From positions 1 through 64,000 of the forward strand of contig NZ_JASIRT010000009.1 of NCBI RefSeq assembly GCF_030063475.1: a stretch of 64,000 nucleotides of DNA. Reading direction: 5' to 3'. This document shows positions 33,352-43,106 of this stretch, piece by piece; within the stretch, counting starts at the first letter, position 1; the number at the start of each line of letters is the position of its first letter. The position numbers and the translations under genes are program-made. The stretch is from Roseomonas sp. E05 (GTDB taxonomy: Bacteria > Pseudomonadota > Alphaproteobacteria > Acetobacterales > Acetobacteraceae). Under the pieces are notes generated by a model. The model searched no databases, was not told where the DNA came from, and worked only from the letters and a program-made list of their open reading frames with translations.

Positions 33352-34914
33352 TCATTCGCCCGGGGACGCCTGGCGGCGCGGCTGGTGTTCGCGCCGTCGG
33401 GGTGCGCGGTGCATGGGGTGGTGCCGCTGGCGTGCCACGCCAGAGGGCGGAATCTTGCCTGCCACGCAGGAAGGGAGATGGATCTGGAAGATGCAGCCGC
33501 TGGGCCTGTTCGGCGCCAGCGTGAGCGACCCGGCATGCGCATGGATGATGGTCCGGCAGATGAGCAGGCCAAGTCCCATCCCCGCAGGCTTGGTCGTGTA
33601 GAAGGCATCGAAAATTTTCTCGGCCTGCGCGGAATCCACGCCGGGCCCGTTATCCTCGACCCGGATCACGATACCATCCTCCGCAAGGCAGGAGGTGATG
33701 TGCAGGGCCGGCTCCGGCATTCCCGCCATCGCCTCGATGGCATTCACCGCCAGGTTGAGCACCACCTGCTGCAACTGCACGGCGTTCCCCTGAATGGAGG
33801 GGAGGCCATCCTGCAACCCGGCATGGAGCGCCACGCCGTGCTGGCGCAGCTTCCCTTCCAGGATCCGCAGCATGTCCCTCACCAAGCCGTTCACATCCAC
33901 CGCGCGGCTGCTCGGGGCGGCCTTGCGCGCCATGCCCAGGATGTTGCGGACGATGTCGGCGGCGCGGCCGCTGTCGCGCAGGATGCGCTCGGAGGCTGCG
34001 CGCACCTCGGCCTGACCGGAGGGGCCATGACTCAGCCAGCGCCCCAGCGCCGCCGCATTGGCCGAGATGGACATCAGCGGCTGGTTGATCTCGTGCGCGA
34101 TCGAGGCGACGAGTTCTCCCATGCTCGTCAGCCGGGCGGCATGTTCCATCTCCGCCTGCGCCTGCCGGAAGGCTGCCTCCGCTTCCCGGCGCCGGGTCAT
34201 GTCGGCGAGGATCAGGACGGCTCCTGTGATACGGCCGTGACCGTCGAGAATGGGCGAGCGCTTCTCGCGGACATGGATCTCGCGCCCGGGGCGGGAGACC
34301 AGCACGACATCGCCCGCGTCCTCTGCCGCCGTCGGCTCCGTCAGCTCGCCGGCTTGGCGCAGCCGCACCACCTGGCCAAGCGGCAGGCCTGCGGCCAGCC
34401 GGAACTCCCAGCCCGTCAGCGCCTCCGCAACGGGGTTCATGAAGGTGATGCGCTGCTCGCCATCCGTCGCGATCACGCCGTCGCCGATGCTCGACAGCGT
34501 CGCCTCCCAGCGGCGCTCGCTCTCCTGCAGGCGGCGTTCGGCCGAGTGCTTGCGCAGCGCCAGCTCGATGGTGGTGAAGAGCTGCAGGTCCTCGAAGGGC
34601 TTGAGCAGATAGCCCTGCGGCTCGGCCTGGCTGGCGCGCCGAACCGTCTCGGGGTCCGCGTAGGCGGTCAGGAAGATCACCGGGATCTGGAAGGCCTCGC
34701 GCAGGTGGCGGGCGGCATCCACCCCGTCCATCCTGCCCTCCAGCCGCAGGTCCATCAACACGATGTCGGGCCGCTCCGCGGCGGCGATGGCGATCGCCTC
34801 CTCGCCGCTGACGCTCAGCCCGATGACGGTATGAGCGATCCGGGTCAGCTGCTGTTGCAGGTCGCGGGCGATGATCAGCTCGTCCTCGACGATGAGGATG
34901 CGTGCCGGTGTCAT
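33352..34914 (-). CDS. Receiver-PAS-histidine kinase hybrid
   Basis: A 520-residue signalling protein. A receiver domain comes first (phospho-acceptor Asp55 in IVLMDLRLEG, Lys in YLLKPFED), then a PAS domain (about 135-245), a HisKA domain with His274 in SIAHEINQPLM, and an ATPase domain (LNLAVNAIEAM, VRVEDNGPGVD, GMGLGLLICRTII). The last roughly 50 residues after IFQIHLPS are Arg/His/Pro-rich and lie beyond the family end, next to the fragment graveyard, so the original stop may be lost. The start overlaps the stop of the 1.7-kilo-residue kinase gene by 4 bases, making the two likely partners. Confidence 0.9.
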   Translation of the reverse strand: MTPARILIVEDELIIARDLQQQLTRIAHTVIGLSVSGEEAIAIAAAERPDIVLMDLRLEGRMDGVDAARHLREAFQIPVIFLTAYADPETVRRASQAEPQGYLLKPFEDLQLFTTIELALRKHSAERRLQESERRWEATLSSIGDGVIATDGEQRITFMNPVAEALTGWEFRLAAGLPLGQVVRLRQAGELTEPTAAEDAGDVVLVSRPGREIHVREKRSPILDGHGRITGAVLILADMTRRREAEAAFRQAQAEMEHAARLTSMGELVASIAHEINQPLMSISANAAALGRWLSHGPSGQAEVRAASERILRDSGRAADIVRNILGMARKAAPSSRAVDVNGLVRDMLRILEGKLRQHGVALHAGLQDGLPSIQGNAVQLQQVVLNLAVNAIEAMAGMPEPALHITSCLAEDGIVIRVEDNGPGVDSAQAEKIFDAFYTTKPAGMGLGLLICRTIIHAHAGSLTLAPNRPSGCIFQIHLPSCVAGKIPPSGVARQRHHPMHRAPRRREHQPRRQASPGE

Positions 34915-37900
34915 GCCCGGCGACCCTGCCTGGCCATCATGGGCGGGATGGTCATGGTGAAGCAGGTGCCCTGGTGGTGGCTGACCGCGAGGCTGCCCTG
35001 CAACTGCCGAACCAGATCGTGGACGAGGCTCAGGCCGAGCGATGGCGCGGCATCCCGCGTCGCCTCGCCCTCCTCGCGCCCGGCCATCCCGCCGCCATCG
35101 TCGCAGACGGCGAGGACGAAGGCGCCGGCGCCGCGGTCGGAGAGGGTGACGCGCACGGTGCCGTCGCCATCTTCCGGAAAGGCGTGCTTGAGGGCGTTGG
35201 AGACCAGCTCGTTGACGATCAGCCCGCAGGAGATGGCACGGTCGAGATCGACCTCCATGCCGTCCACTTCTGTCACCAGCCGGATGCGCGGCTGTGCGTG
35301 AACCCGCGCCAGCTGCGCGCAGAGCCCCTGGATGTGCGCCCGCAGGTCCACCCGGTCCAGCCGTCCGGCGCGGTAGAGGTTTTCATGCACCATGGCCATG
35401 GCGCGCACCCGGTTGCGGCTGTCGGCGAACATCGCGGCCACGGCGGGGTCGCCCGCCGCCGTGGCCTGCAGGTTCAGCAGGCTGCTGACAAGCTGGAGGT
35501 TGTTCTTGACGCGGTGGTGCACCTCCTTCAGCAGCACCTCGGTTTCCTTCAGCGCCGCGTTCTCCATGGAGATGGCGGCCTGGGCGGCCAGCATGCGGAT
35601 CAGCCCGAGGTGCCGCCCGGCAAAGACGCGGGGGGAGAGCCGGTTCTCCAGGTAGAGCAGGGTGGCAGCCTGGCCGCTGCGCGGCAGGGGCAGGCAGGCC
35701 ATCGACCGGCAATGGCCGGCGGCCAGATAGGGGTCGGCGGAGAACTGGCGGGGGCGGCTCGCCTCGTCCAGCAGCACCATCCGGCTGGTGCGGGCAGCGT
35801 ACTGGATCGCGGTGAGCGGCAGGTCGTCCGCCTGCGGCAGGGTTTTCGGCAGCATCACCTCGATCTCCGCGTCGCGGGTCACGGCTTCGGCGCGGATCTG
35901 CAGGCGGCCCTCCAGCGGCATCAGCAGCACGCCGCGGTCGGCGCCTGCGAGTTCCAGCACGGCCACCATCAGCGTTCTCACCAGGGTGTCCAGCCCGGCC
36001 TCGCCGGAAATGGCCTGTGACGTCTCCAGCAACGCGATGACATCGGGCTCGCCGGGCCGTGGCTCCACCGGCTGCACCAGGGCGGCCTGCGCGCCGGGCC
36101 AGGAGCGGGACAAGCTCGACCCGCCGAAGACACGGTCGATCTGCCGCACCTTCCCTTCGGCGCCCCAGGCGAGATAGGCGGCGCGGGCTGCCTGCGCGCA
36201 GGCGCGCGCCAGGGTGGGGAGGCCGCGCGCCGCATGGAAGCGCGCAGCCAGTTCCTGCGCCACCGCCTCGTCATGCGGCAGGCCGTGCCGGTGCGCGTCC
36301 TGGGCGGCACGCTCGTAGCCATGCAGGGCATCAAGGTCGCGCCCTTCGAGCCGGGCGACCTCGGCGGCGAGAATGGCCGCGCGCGCGGCGAAGGAGGCCG
36401 GCCCATGCCGCGCCCAGGCCTCGAAGCGCGCGGCGCAGGCCCGCAGCGCATCGCAGTGGTGGCCGCGCGCCGCCTGCGCGCCATCATGGCAGGCGGCATG
36501 GGCGAGGCCCGTGACGAAGTAGTGCTCCGCGAACTCGAAATGCCCGGCGGTGCTCCAGAGCAGCGGCTCGGCCCGCTCGCTGGCGGCGAGCGCCTCCGCA
36601 GGTCGCCCGGCGTGGAAGCGGGCCTGCGCCTTGCGGATCCAGTACCAGCAGGCGGCGATGTCCAGGCTGCGGTTGCTCATGAGGTGACGCTCGAAGCCGC
36701 CTTCGTCGAAGCCGGGTTCGTCGAACGAGGCGAAGTCCGGCGTCAGGCCGCGCAGCAGGCGAACGAGTTGCAACTGGGCGGTGATGATGGCGTCGATCAG
36801 GCCGAAACGGGCCCTGCGGACGCCCGCCAGCTTCACCTCGGCCTCCCGCTGAACCTCCAGCAGGTTCTCGCCGGCGCCGAGCAGGATGCTGATCAGGCTG
36901 CAGCCGCTGAAGCCGGCATAGGTGAGGTCCCCGGCCTCCGTCGCCGCCTCGAAGGCATGCCGGTGCAGGCCGAGGCCGGCGCGGATCGGCTGCGTCCAGG
37001 GCATGACATGGTAGGCGAAGCACATGTCGACGCGGTGGCGGAAGCGGCCCATTCCGGGCCGGGCCGCCAGATCATGACCCAGCCGCCCAAAGCGGAAGCC
37101 GGCGGGATGGTCGCCGAAGCACGGGCCGAGCACCATGCCGAGATAGGCATAGGCGAGGGGTGAGGCTTCGCCGTTGCCGTATTCCAGGCTGAGATTGGCC
37201 ATGCGGCAGAGCAGCAGGCAGACGAGGTTCTGGTCGCTGAAGAAGGCCGGCGGCAGGGCGGCGGTCAACACGCTGAGGATCGCCTGCACCGTCTCGTCCT
37301 GCAGGGAGGGCAGCTCCGCCAGGGCTTCGATGGTCGTGTCTCCGAGGCGGCGGCGCAGCCGCTCGTATTCGTCCTGCAGATCCTGCCGCGAAGGGTGCGC
37401 CGACCAGTGCATGCCGACCTCGCCCAGGAAGGCCAGGCAGAGCGCGATGGCACGGTCGCTGCGGTCCATCGCCGTGCAGATCGTCACCTGTAGCCAGGTG
37501 ATGCGGGCCTGCTCGGCCAGGGTCCTGGCCTGCGGCAGCAGGGCCTCCAGTGCGGCGAGCGCGGCATCGGCCCCGCCGGTCAGGAAGCGGCACTCGGCAT
37601 GGTCGCAGGCGATGGCGAAGGAAAGCTCGGGCTGGCGCAGCCGGCCGTCGGCGCCCAGGAGCGCCTGCGCCGTCTCCAGGTAGTCCAAAGCCGCGCCATA
37701 GGCCGTCGTCGCCCTTGCGCGCCGCGCGGCCCGCCAGGCGAGGCCGGCCATGCGGTCACGCTCGCCCACCTCCTCGATCAGTGCGGCGGCCGGTCCAAGA
37801 TGGCCGGCGATGCCGAACAGCGCCGCCTCGATCTCCTCGGGCGAGGCGAGCGCGGCCATGGCTCTGGCAATGCGGAGGTGCAGGCGGGCCCGGTCGGCTG

Positions 37901-39986
37901 CCGGCACCAGCGCTCCGGCGGCTTCCTGGATGCGGTCATGCGCAAAAGCGTAGCGGTCACCCACCCGCCGCAACAGCCCGGACTGGACGAGCTGGCTGAG
38001 TGCCCGCTCCAGCTCGGCCTCGCTGTGGCCCAGGATGGCGCTGGGCAAGGCCGTCCCGGCCGGACCGCCCAGATGGGCCAGCAGGCCGAGCACCCGCCGC
38101 GCGAGGCAAGGAAGCCGACTCAGGCGGCCGGCCATGAAATCCGCCACGTTGTCGGCGGAGCCTTTGTCGCGGATGCCCTCCAGGTTCCAGCGCCAGGTGC
38201 CGGCGCTCCGCGTGAAGGCCAGCAGACCCTCCTCGATCAGCCCGGCGAGGAACTGACCGACGAAGAAGGGATTGCCGCGCGTCTTCGCATGCACCTGCGC
38301 CGCGAGGGGCGCGGACTGTTCCGGCGCCATCTGCAGCATGTCGGCGACCAGCCGGGCGGTCGTCTCGGACGGCAGCGGCAGCAGCGTGATTTCAGAGACC
38401 GCGCCCTCCGGCCCCCGCTCCCAGCCGCTCGCGCCGCCCTGGCCGATCCGCGCCAGGATGCGCCGCAGCGGGTGGTCAGGTCCGATCTCGTTGTCACGGT
38501 AGGCGCCAAGAAGCAGCAGGGACGGAATGGGCGGACCGGCTGCCAGCCGCTCCAGGAAGTCCAGCGTGGCGGTGTCCAGCCATTGCAGGTCATCCAGGAA
38601 CAGGGCGAGCGGGTGGGCGGCCTGCGCAAAAGCACGAAGGAAGTTGCCCAGCGCGAGGTGGAAGCGATTGGCCAGCTCGTCCGGCGGCAGCTCCGGCATC
38701 GGGTCCTGCGCGCCGAGGACGAGTGCAAGGTCGGGCACCAGGTTCACCACCAGCGGTGCACTGGCGCCGAGCGCCTCGCCCAGCCGGCGGCGCCAGGCGG
38801 CGACCTCCGCCTCGCTGCGGCCGAGGACCCCGCGCACCAGTTCCTGGAAGGCCTGCGCCAGCGTCGCATAGGGGATGCCGCGCTGGATCTGGTCGAACTT
38901 GCCGGCTGCGAAGAGCCCGCCCATCGGCAGCAGCGCCTCGCGCAGGGCCAGCATCATCGCCGACTTGCCGATGCCGGAATAGCCGGAGACCAGCACGATC
39001 TCTCCGCGCCCCTGGCGCGACACCCGTTCCCACGCCGCCAGCAACAACGCCATCTCGCCGTGCCGGCCATGCAGGGCGCGCGCCGGCATCAGCCGGCCGG
39101 GGACATCGCGCGCCCCCGGCGGGAAGGGGGCGATGGTTCCCCTCTCCTGCAGGGCCATCTGGCAGTGCCGCAGGTCGGCGAGCAGACCGGCGGCCGTCTG
39201 GTAACGCTCTTCCGGCGCCTTGGCGAGCAGCTTGAGAATGATGGCGAGCACGCCTTCCGGCATCCCGGGGGCCCGCCGGGCGGGGGGCAGGGGCGGGCGC
39301 GCGAGATGTGCGTGGGCCCATTCCACCGTGCCGGTCGCGCTGAAGGGCAGGGTGCCGGTGGCCATCTCGTACAGGATGACCCCCGCGGCGTAGAGATCGG
39401 CCCGCGCATCGGGCGCGCCGCCCATCGGGTGCGCGCATTCGGGTGCCATGTAGGGCAGGCCGGCGTCAGAAGGGGGCGGTTGGCTGCGGTTGGCGGTGAG
39501 CGGCGCGGCGGCATGGCCGAAACCGGTCAGCCGGAGCTGCCCGGCGGCATTCAGCAACAGGGTGCCCGGCCGGAGATCCCGGTGGACGATGTCCTGCGCA
39601 TGCAGGTGCAGCAAGGCTTCGGCAAGCGCGATGGCGGTGTGCAGGAAGGCCGCCGGTTCGGAAGGGCGGCCCAGACTGCGCTCCAGCAACTCGCCGCCCG
39701 GATCGGCCAGCAGGAGCGCCGTGCGCCCCGCATGCTCCACCAGGCCGCGCGGCATGACAGCCCAGGCGGGATCGAGCTCGCTTGCCAGGGCCAGCTCATG
39801 GGCCAGCAGGGAGACCCCGGTCAGGTCGCTCCGATCCTCGGCGGGAAGCCGGAGCAGGATCGTGGCTGCCGCCGCCGGGTCGGACAAGCGCAGCAGCCGG
39901 GTGCTGCCGCCCGGCCGTGCATCCAGGACGTGCCCGTGGTCTTCTCCGTACATCACCGGAAGGTCAGGAGGCGGCTGGCTCGTCAT
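34911..39986 (-). CDS. Giant multidomain signalling protein: protein kinase-like, AAA ATPase, helical repeats, GAF and histidine kinase
   Basis: About 1,691 residues from ATG 39986 (in-frame ATGs at 39995 and 40106 add only low-complexity sequence). Residues 1-280 resemble a Ser/Thr kinase. HRDLRPGTLLL is kept, but DFG reads GFG and the usual Lys strand has no clear Lys, so it may be inactive. An AAA-16-like ATPase follows with Walker A SGYSGIGKSAM (about 335) and Walker B ALFLDDLQWLD, then a long helical region, a GAF domain and a HisKA_2 kinase (LLKEVHHRVKNNLQLV; VNELVSNALKHAF; LGLSLVHDLV). This architecture is known from bacterial and fungal sensor families. The input signal is unknown. 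Overlap with the next gene suggests one signalling pathway. Confidence 0.92.
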   Translation of the reverse strand: MTSQPPPDLPVMYGEDHGHVLDARPGGSTRLLRLSDPAAAATILLRLPAEDRSDLTGVSLLAHELALASELDPAWAVMPRGLVEHAGRTALLLADPGGELLERSLGRPSEPAAFLHTAIALAEALLHLHAQDIVHRDLRPGTLLLNAAGQLRLTGFGHAAAPLTANRSQPPPSDAGLPYMAPECAHPMGGAPDARADLYAAGVILYEMATGTLPFSATGTVEWAHAHLARPPLPPARRAPGMPEGVLAIILKLLAKAPEERYQTAAGLLADLRHCQMALQERGTIAPFPPGARDVPGRLMPARALHGRHGEMALLLAAWERVSRQGRGEIVLVSGYSGIGKSAMMLALREALLPMGGLFAAGKFDQIQRGIPYATLAQAFQELVRGVLGRSEAEVAAWRRRLGEALGASAPLVVNLVPDLALVLGAQDPMPELPPDELANRFHLALGNFLRAFAQAAHPLALFLDDLQWLDTATLDFLERLAAGPPIPSLLLLGAYRDNEIGPDHPLRRILARIGQGGASGWERGPEGAVSEITLLPLPSETTARLVADMLQMAPEQSAPLAAQVHAKTRGNPFFVGQFLAGLIEEGLLAFTRSAGTWRWNLEGIRDKGSADNVADFMAGRLSRLPCLARRVLGLLAHLGGPAGTALPSAILGHSEAELERALSQLVQSGLLRRVGDRYAFAHDRIQEAAGALVPAADRARLHLRIARAMAALASPEEIEAALFGIAGHLGPAAALIEEVGERDRMAGLAWRAARRARATTAYGAALDYLETAQALLGADGRLRQPELSFAIACDHAECRFLTGGADAALAALEALLPQARTLAEQARITWLQVTICTAMDRSDRAIALCLAFLGEVGMHWSAHPSRQDLQDEYERLRRRLGDTTIEALAELPSLQDETVQAILSVLTAALPPAFFSDQNLVCLLLCRMANLSLEYGNGEASPLAYAYLGMVLGPCFGDHPAGFRFGRLGHDLAARPGMGRFRHRVDMCFAYHVMPWTQPIRAGLGLHRHAFEAATEAGDLTYAGFSGCSLISILLGAGENLLEVQREAEVKLAGVRRARFGLIDAIITAQLQLVRLLRGLTPDFASFDEPGFDEGGFERHLMSNRSLDIAACWYWIRKAQARFHAGRPAEALAASERAEPLLWSTAGHFEFAEHYFVTGLAHAACHDGAQAARGHHCDALRACAARFEAWARHGPASFAARAAILAAEVARLEGRDLDALHGYERAAQDAHRHGLPHDEAVAQELAARFHAARGLPTLARACAQAARAAYLAWGAEGKVRQIDRVFGGSSLSRSWPGAQAALVQPVEPRPGEPDVIALLETSQAISGEAGLDTLVRTLMVAVLELAGADRGVLLMPLEGRLQIRAEAVTRDAEIEVMLPKTLPQADDLPLTAIQYAARTSRMVLLDEASRPRQFSADPYLAAGHCRSMACLPLPRSGQAATLLYLENRLSPRVFAGRHLGLIRMLAAQAAISMENAALKETEVLLKEVHHRVKNNLQLVSSLLNLQATAAGDPAVAAMFADSRNRVRAMAMVHENLYRAGRLDRVDLRAHIQGLCAQLARVHAQPRIRLVTEVDGMEVDLDRAISCGLIVNELVSNALKHAFPEDGDGTVRVTLSDRGAGAFVLAVCDDGGGMAGREEGEATRDAAPSLGLSLVHDLVRQLQGSLAVSHHQGTCFTMTIPPMMARQGRRA

Positions 39987-40181
39987 GCGGCGCATCGTGG
40001 GCGGGCCGGCATGGCAGCGCTGCGCATCGGACCAAGAATACCTCCGTTGGGTGCGGGGAAGCGGCGCGGGCCGTGCCCGGCAGGAACCCAAGGGAGCTTC
40101 GCACATCCGTCTTCCCGCCCCAAGCCGGGCCAGCGCCGCGGGAGGGGCGGGACGGAGCAGGCGGGATGTCCCCGCATCCCG

Positions 40182-40733
40182 CTAACGCCTGGGAGCCGGC
40201 TGGTTCTCACGGCGCCAGGCAAGCGGCGTCGTGCCGACGAGGCGGCGGAACAGGCGGGAGAAATGCGCCTGGTCGGCCAACCCGCAGGCCAGCGCGACCT
40301 CGCAGAGCGAAGCGGGCGTCTCCAGCATCAGCACCTTCGCGCGCTCGATGCGGCGGGACACGACATAGGCATGCGCGGTCCTGCCGAAGCTCTGCTTGAA
40401 GGCGCGGGCGAAGTGGCCGGTGCTGAGTCTGACCTCGGCGGCCAGATCCTGCTGCAGGATCGGGAATTCAAGACGGCTTTCGATGAGACGCGTCAGGCGA
40501 TTGATCTGCCAGCGCGCCAGACCACCCTGCACGACGGCCGGGCCGCCGCCCTCCGGACGGCGCGGCTTCTCCAGCAGGCGGGAGGCCCGGGACAGGTAGC
40601 GGAGTGCCGCCTCTTGATCCTGGTCCAGCGAGATGCAGGCCTGTTGCAGAAGCTGCGTCACCAGGGCGGTGGTGCTGCCGCTCCCGCAGCGCTTTCCGGG
40701 AATGGGTGTGTCCATCGCGAGGTCGGAATCCAT
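40182..40733 (-). CDS. AraC-family transcriptional regulator
   Basis: A 183-residue AraC/XylS-type regulator without a recognisable sugar-binding domain. The C-terminal double helix-turn-helix is complete (STGHFARAFKQSFGRTAHAY; CGLADQAHFSRLFRRLVG). ATG 40733 follows AGGAGA; a longer frame to 40775 is less likely. It is upstream of and parallel to the giant kinase gene, though with nearly 200 bp between, so it may be a separate transcript. Its N-terminal 80 residues are helical with no known motif. Confidence 0.9.
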   Translation of the reverse strand: MDSDLAMDTPIPGKRCGSGSTTALVTQLLQQACISLDQDQEAALRYLSRASRLLEKPRRPEGGGPAVVQGGLARWQINRLTRLIESRLEFPILQQDLAAEVRLSTGHFARAFKQSFGRTAHAYVVSRRIERAKVLMLETPASLCEVALACGLADQAHFSRLFRRLVGTTPLAWRRENQPAPRR

Positions 40734-41252
40734 CGTCCCAGTCTCCTGCCGCCTGCCGGTGCGTCGAGGGCCCAAGACTGGGCTCTTGCGGCCCTTCCTT
40801 CCATTCTACAGGCGTTGGCGGTCCTAGGACCGAGGTTCACCGCCCTTATACCTTCGTATGATGGGGCGCAGGGAGCCCGCACCGGAACACCATGGCGCGC
40901 TCTTCACCCCGAACGAGCGCTGCACGGCGCCGAAGCAGAACCGGCCCTCAGGCCGGAGAAGGGCACGATGACGAAAAGCTGTCCGGTTCGTTCAAATTGG
41001 TCATGACCGGACAAGCCGTGGAGGCGCTCCGCCCCTAAGGATGCTGCCTCTCGGGAGCGAGGTAAGGCAGAATGGGCGTGACAGGCATGGCCTCGGCCAA
41101 GTGCGGCGCGTCGGCTGCCGGTCAGGCGGAAGGCGATGCCGCTTGCCAGAAGCGGGCCCGCAGGCAGCGGCCATCCAGGCCGTAGCCGCCATGATTCAGG
41201 CAATGGACCGGCCATCACCATTCCGCCGCCAGATCCGGGCGTGACAGCCGTC
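40734..41252. other. Intergenic region between divergent regulators, two inverted repeats
   Basis: No gene is supported. It holds a perfect 14-bp palindrome CGGTCCTAGGACCG at 40819-40832 and an inverted repeat TGTCCGGT (40980) / ACCGGACA (41006). Either could be an operator for the divergent AraC or response-regulator genes. Confidence 0.4.
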
Positions 41253-41618
41253 ATGCATGGATCCGCACGCCGGATCGCCGTGGTGGACGACGACGAACGC
41301 GTGCGCGTGAGCCTGGGCGGCCTGATCCGCTCGGCGGGCCTGCAAGTTTCGTTGTTTGCCTCTGGCCGTGCCCTTCTGAGGCGGAATCTCTCTTGGTTCG
41401 CCTGTGTCGTCACCGACGTCCAGATGCCGGGCATGTCAGGGCTGGAACTGCAGGCGGTGCTGAACGGGCGTGCACCGGGCCTGCCCCTTGTGATCATGAC
41501 CGCATTCCCTGACAGCAACGTCCGGTCGCAGGCCATGGCCGCCGGTGCGAGGGCAGTGCTTGAGAAGCCCTGCGACCCCGAGGAGCTGATGGTGCTGCTC
41601 GAAGCCATTCTCAAATAA
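41253..41618 (+). CDS. Stand-alone receiver domain (FixJ-type response regulator without output domain)
   Basis: A 121-residue receiver: acidic pocket VAVVDDDERVR-like start (IAVVDDDERVR), phospho-acceptor Asp in CVVTDVQMPGMSG, Thr in VIMTAFPD and Lys in AVLEKPCDP. No DNA-binding domain follows, so it probably acts as a phosphate relay or sink for neighbouring kinases. ATG 41253 is chosen; GTG 41241 is an alternative. It is convergent with the FixJ-type gene at 41677. Confidence 0.88.
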   Translation: MHGSARRIAVVDDDERVRVSLGGLIRSAGLQVSLFASGRALLRRNLSWFACVVTDVQMPGMSGLELQAVLNGRAPGLPLVIMTAFPDSNVRSQAMAAGARAVLEKPCDPEELMVLLEAILK

Positions 41619-41676
41619 GCGCAGGCGTGCAGGAGGGGCCAGGAGCCATCAGGATGGAGGAGCGGCCGGAACTGGT

Positions 41677-42303
41677 CTAGCGGGCGTGCAGGCCGAGAAT
41701 CTCTGCCATCTGGACCAGATTCGCGAAAGACCGCGCCGCCATCTTCTGCATGGCCTTGCCGCGGTGGATCTTCACCGTGATCTCGCTGAGCCCGAGCCGG
41801 GTCGCGATCTGCTTGTTCATCAACCCGCTGGTGGCCAGCGTCATGATCTCGCGTTCTCTTGGGCTGAGGGAATCGAACCGGGCGCGGAGATCCGCCTGCG
41901 CCGCCGCATCCGCGCGCCGGCTCCTGTCGTGCTCGATCGCCGCACCGACCGCATCGAGCATCTCCTGCTCGCGGAACGGCTTCGGGAGGAAGTCGATCGC
42001 TCCGGCCTTCATGGCACGCACCGTCATCGGGATGTCACCATGGCCGGTCATGAAAATGACGGGCACCTGGAGATCCTCCCCGGCCAGCCGGAGCTGGAGA
42101 TCCAGCCCGCTCACAACGGGGAGGCGAATGTCGAGGATCAGACAATTCCCCTCGGCGGCGAGGCCGCTGCCCAGCAGGTCGTCGGCCGAAGAGAAGGCAC
42201 GCACACGATAACCGACCGAGCGAAGGAGGCTGTCCAGCGCCTGCCGGACCGCATTGTCGTCATCGACGATCAGAACCAGTGGCGGATCACCCGATTTTGT
42301 CAT
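41677..42303 (-). CDS. FixJ/NarL-type response regulator
   Basis: A 208-residue regulator with a receiver domain (LVLIVDDDNAVR; phospho-acceptor Asp in LILDIRLPVVSG; Thr in IFMTGHGDIP; Lys in FLPKPFREQE) and a LuxR-type helix-turn-helix (LSPREREIMTLATSGLMNKQ). The whole pattern matches FixJ/TodT-like regulators. With the receiver-PAS kinase and the stand-alone receiver it forms a plausible phosphorelay in which this protein is the DNA-binding output. Confidence 0.93.
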   Translation of the reverse strand: MTKSGDPPLVLIVDDDNAVRQALDSLLRSVGYRVRAFSSADDLLGSGLAAEGNCLILDIRLPVVSGLDLQLRLAGEDLQVPVIFMTGHGDIPMTVRAMKAGAIDFLPKPFREQEMLDAVGAAIEHDRSRRADAAAQADLRARFDSLSPREREIMTLATSGLMNKQIATRLGLSEITVKIHRGKAMQKMAARSFANLVQMAEILGLHAR

Positions 42304-42703
42304 GCGGAATGCCTTCGATGGCTTCGGCAGGGCAGGCTCTGGCCCGCCAACCGGCCTTGCCGCGGCATCGGTCCGGCGCGGCGGAGATTCGGGAGGGATC
42401 GCGACAAGGGAGTGGTCACCGGAGGCAAGGCGGGCAGGGATTCAGACCTTTCACATACCCGCCTCCTGCCGCGATGAGTAGGGGCTGCCCGCACCGCCTT
42501 TCCACGCCGCGGGCATGAAGGCAGGTGTCGCCTCCCGGGAAGGCACGGCGAGCCGGTGCAAAACAGGCAAAGACGCTTCGTTCTGTTCAAGAGGGCGCTC
42601 AGTTCCACCGCTAGCCTGCAGACATCCCAAGGCGTCCGGCGGTGCCGACGGCCCTGGCGTCCCGCCGGAACCCATCGGCTGTTCCTTCCAGAAGGATTAT
42701 CAC
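42304..42703. other. 400-bp intergenic region
   Basis: It separates the FixJ-type gene from the lipoprotein gene, which diverge from it, so it should contain two promoters. I see no gene and no strong repeat; only a weak GGAAC-N9-GTTCC inverted repeat at 42667-42685, just before the lipoprotein gene. Confidence 0.4.
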
Positions 42704-43063
42704 ATGAAACGGGTCATCATGGCTGCTGCGCTCGCCCTGCCCATGGCCGCATGCGCCGGTGGCAGCGCCCCGCAGCAGCGCCAGGCCTCGATCCCCGCCG
42801 GAAAGCTGCTGAGCTGCGGCGTGAGGCAAGCACCGGGCGGCGAGAACGGCCGCATCCTCTACAACATGAGCTGCAAGCCCGTCGTCGGTGGCGACATCGC
42901 CTCGATCGAGAACGTGGATGGCGAGACCTTCAACGTCAGCTACGGATCGGGCGCTCCGGCCTTCGGCGGCGGCCAGGTCTATGTCCTGCGCTATGGCGCC
43001 GAGCCGGGCGAGATCCACTACGGCAAACCGCTCGACGGCAATATCGGCACGGTCGGCCGCTGA
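42704..43063 (+). CDS. Small putative lipoprotein of unknown function
   Basis: A 119-residue protein. MKRVIMAAALALPMAACAGG is a lipoprotein signal peptide with the lipobox ending at Cys17. The mature part is Gly-rich with two further Cys (SCGVRQ and NMSCKP) that could form a disulfide; it is not recognisable. ATG 42704 follows AGAAGGA. It precedes the isochorismatase-like gene by 43 bases in the same direction. Confidence 0.75.
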   Translation: MKRVIMAAALALPMAACAGGSAPQQRQASIPAGKLLSCGVRQAPGGENGRILYNMSCKPVVGGDIASIENVDGETFNVSYGSGAPAFGGGQVYVLRYGAEPGEIHYGKPLDGNIGTVGR

Positions 43064-43106
43064 GGCCCGTTCCCTCCCGCAGCATCCCTGAAGGAAAGTC
43101 GGCATC

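Noticed and set aside
37599-41006. 1,135-residue plus-strand open frame
   Set aside because: It is antisense to the giant kinase gene and the AraC gene, whose domains are unmistakable.
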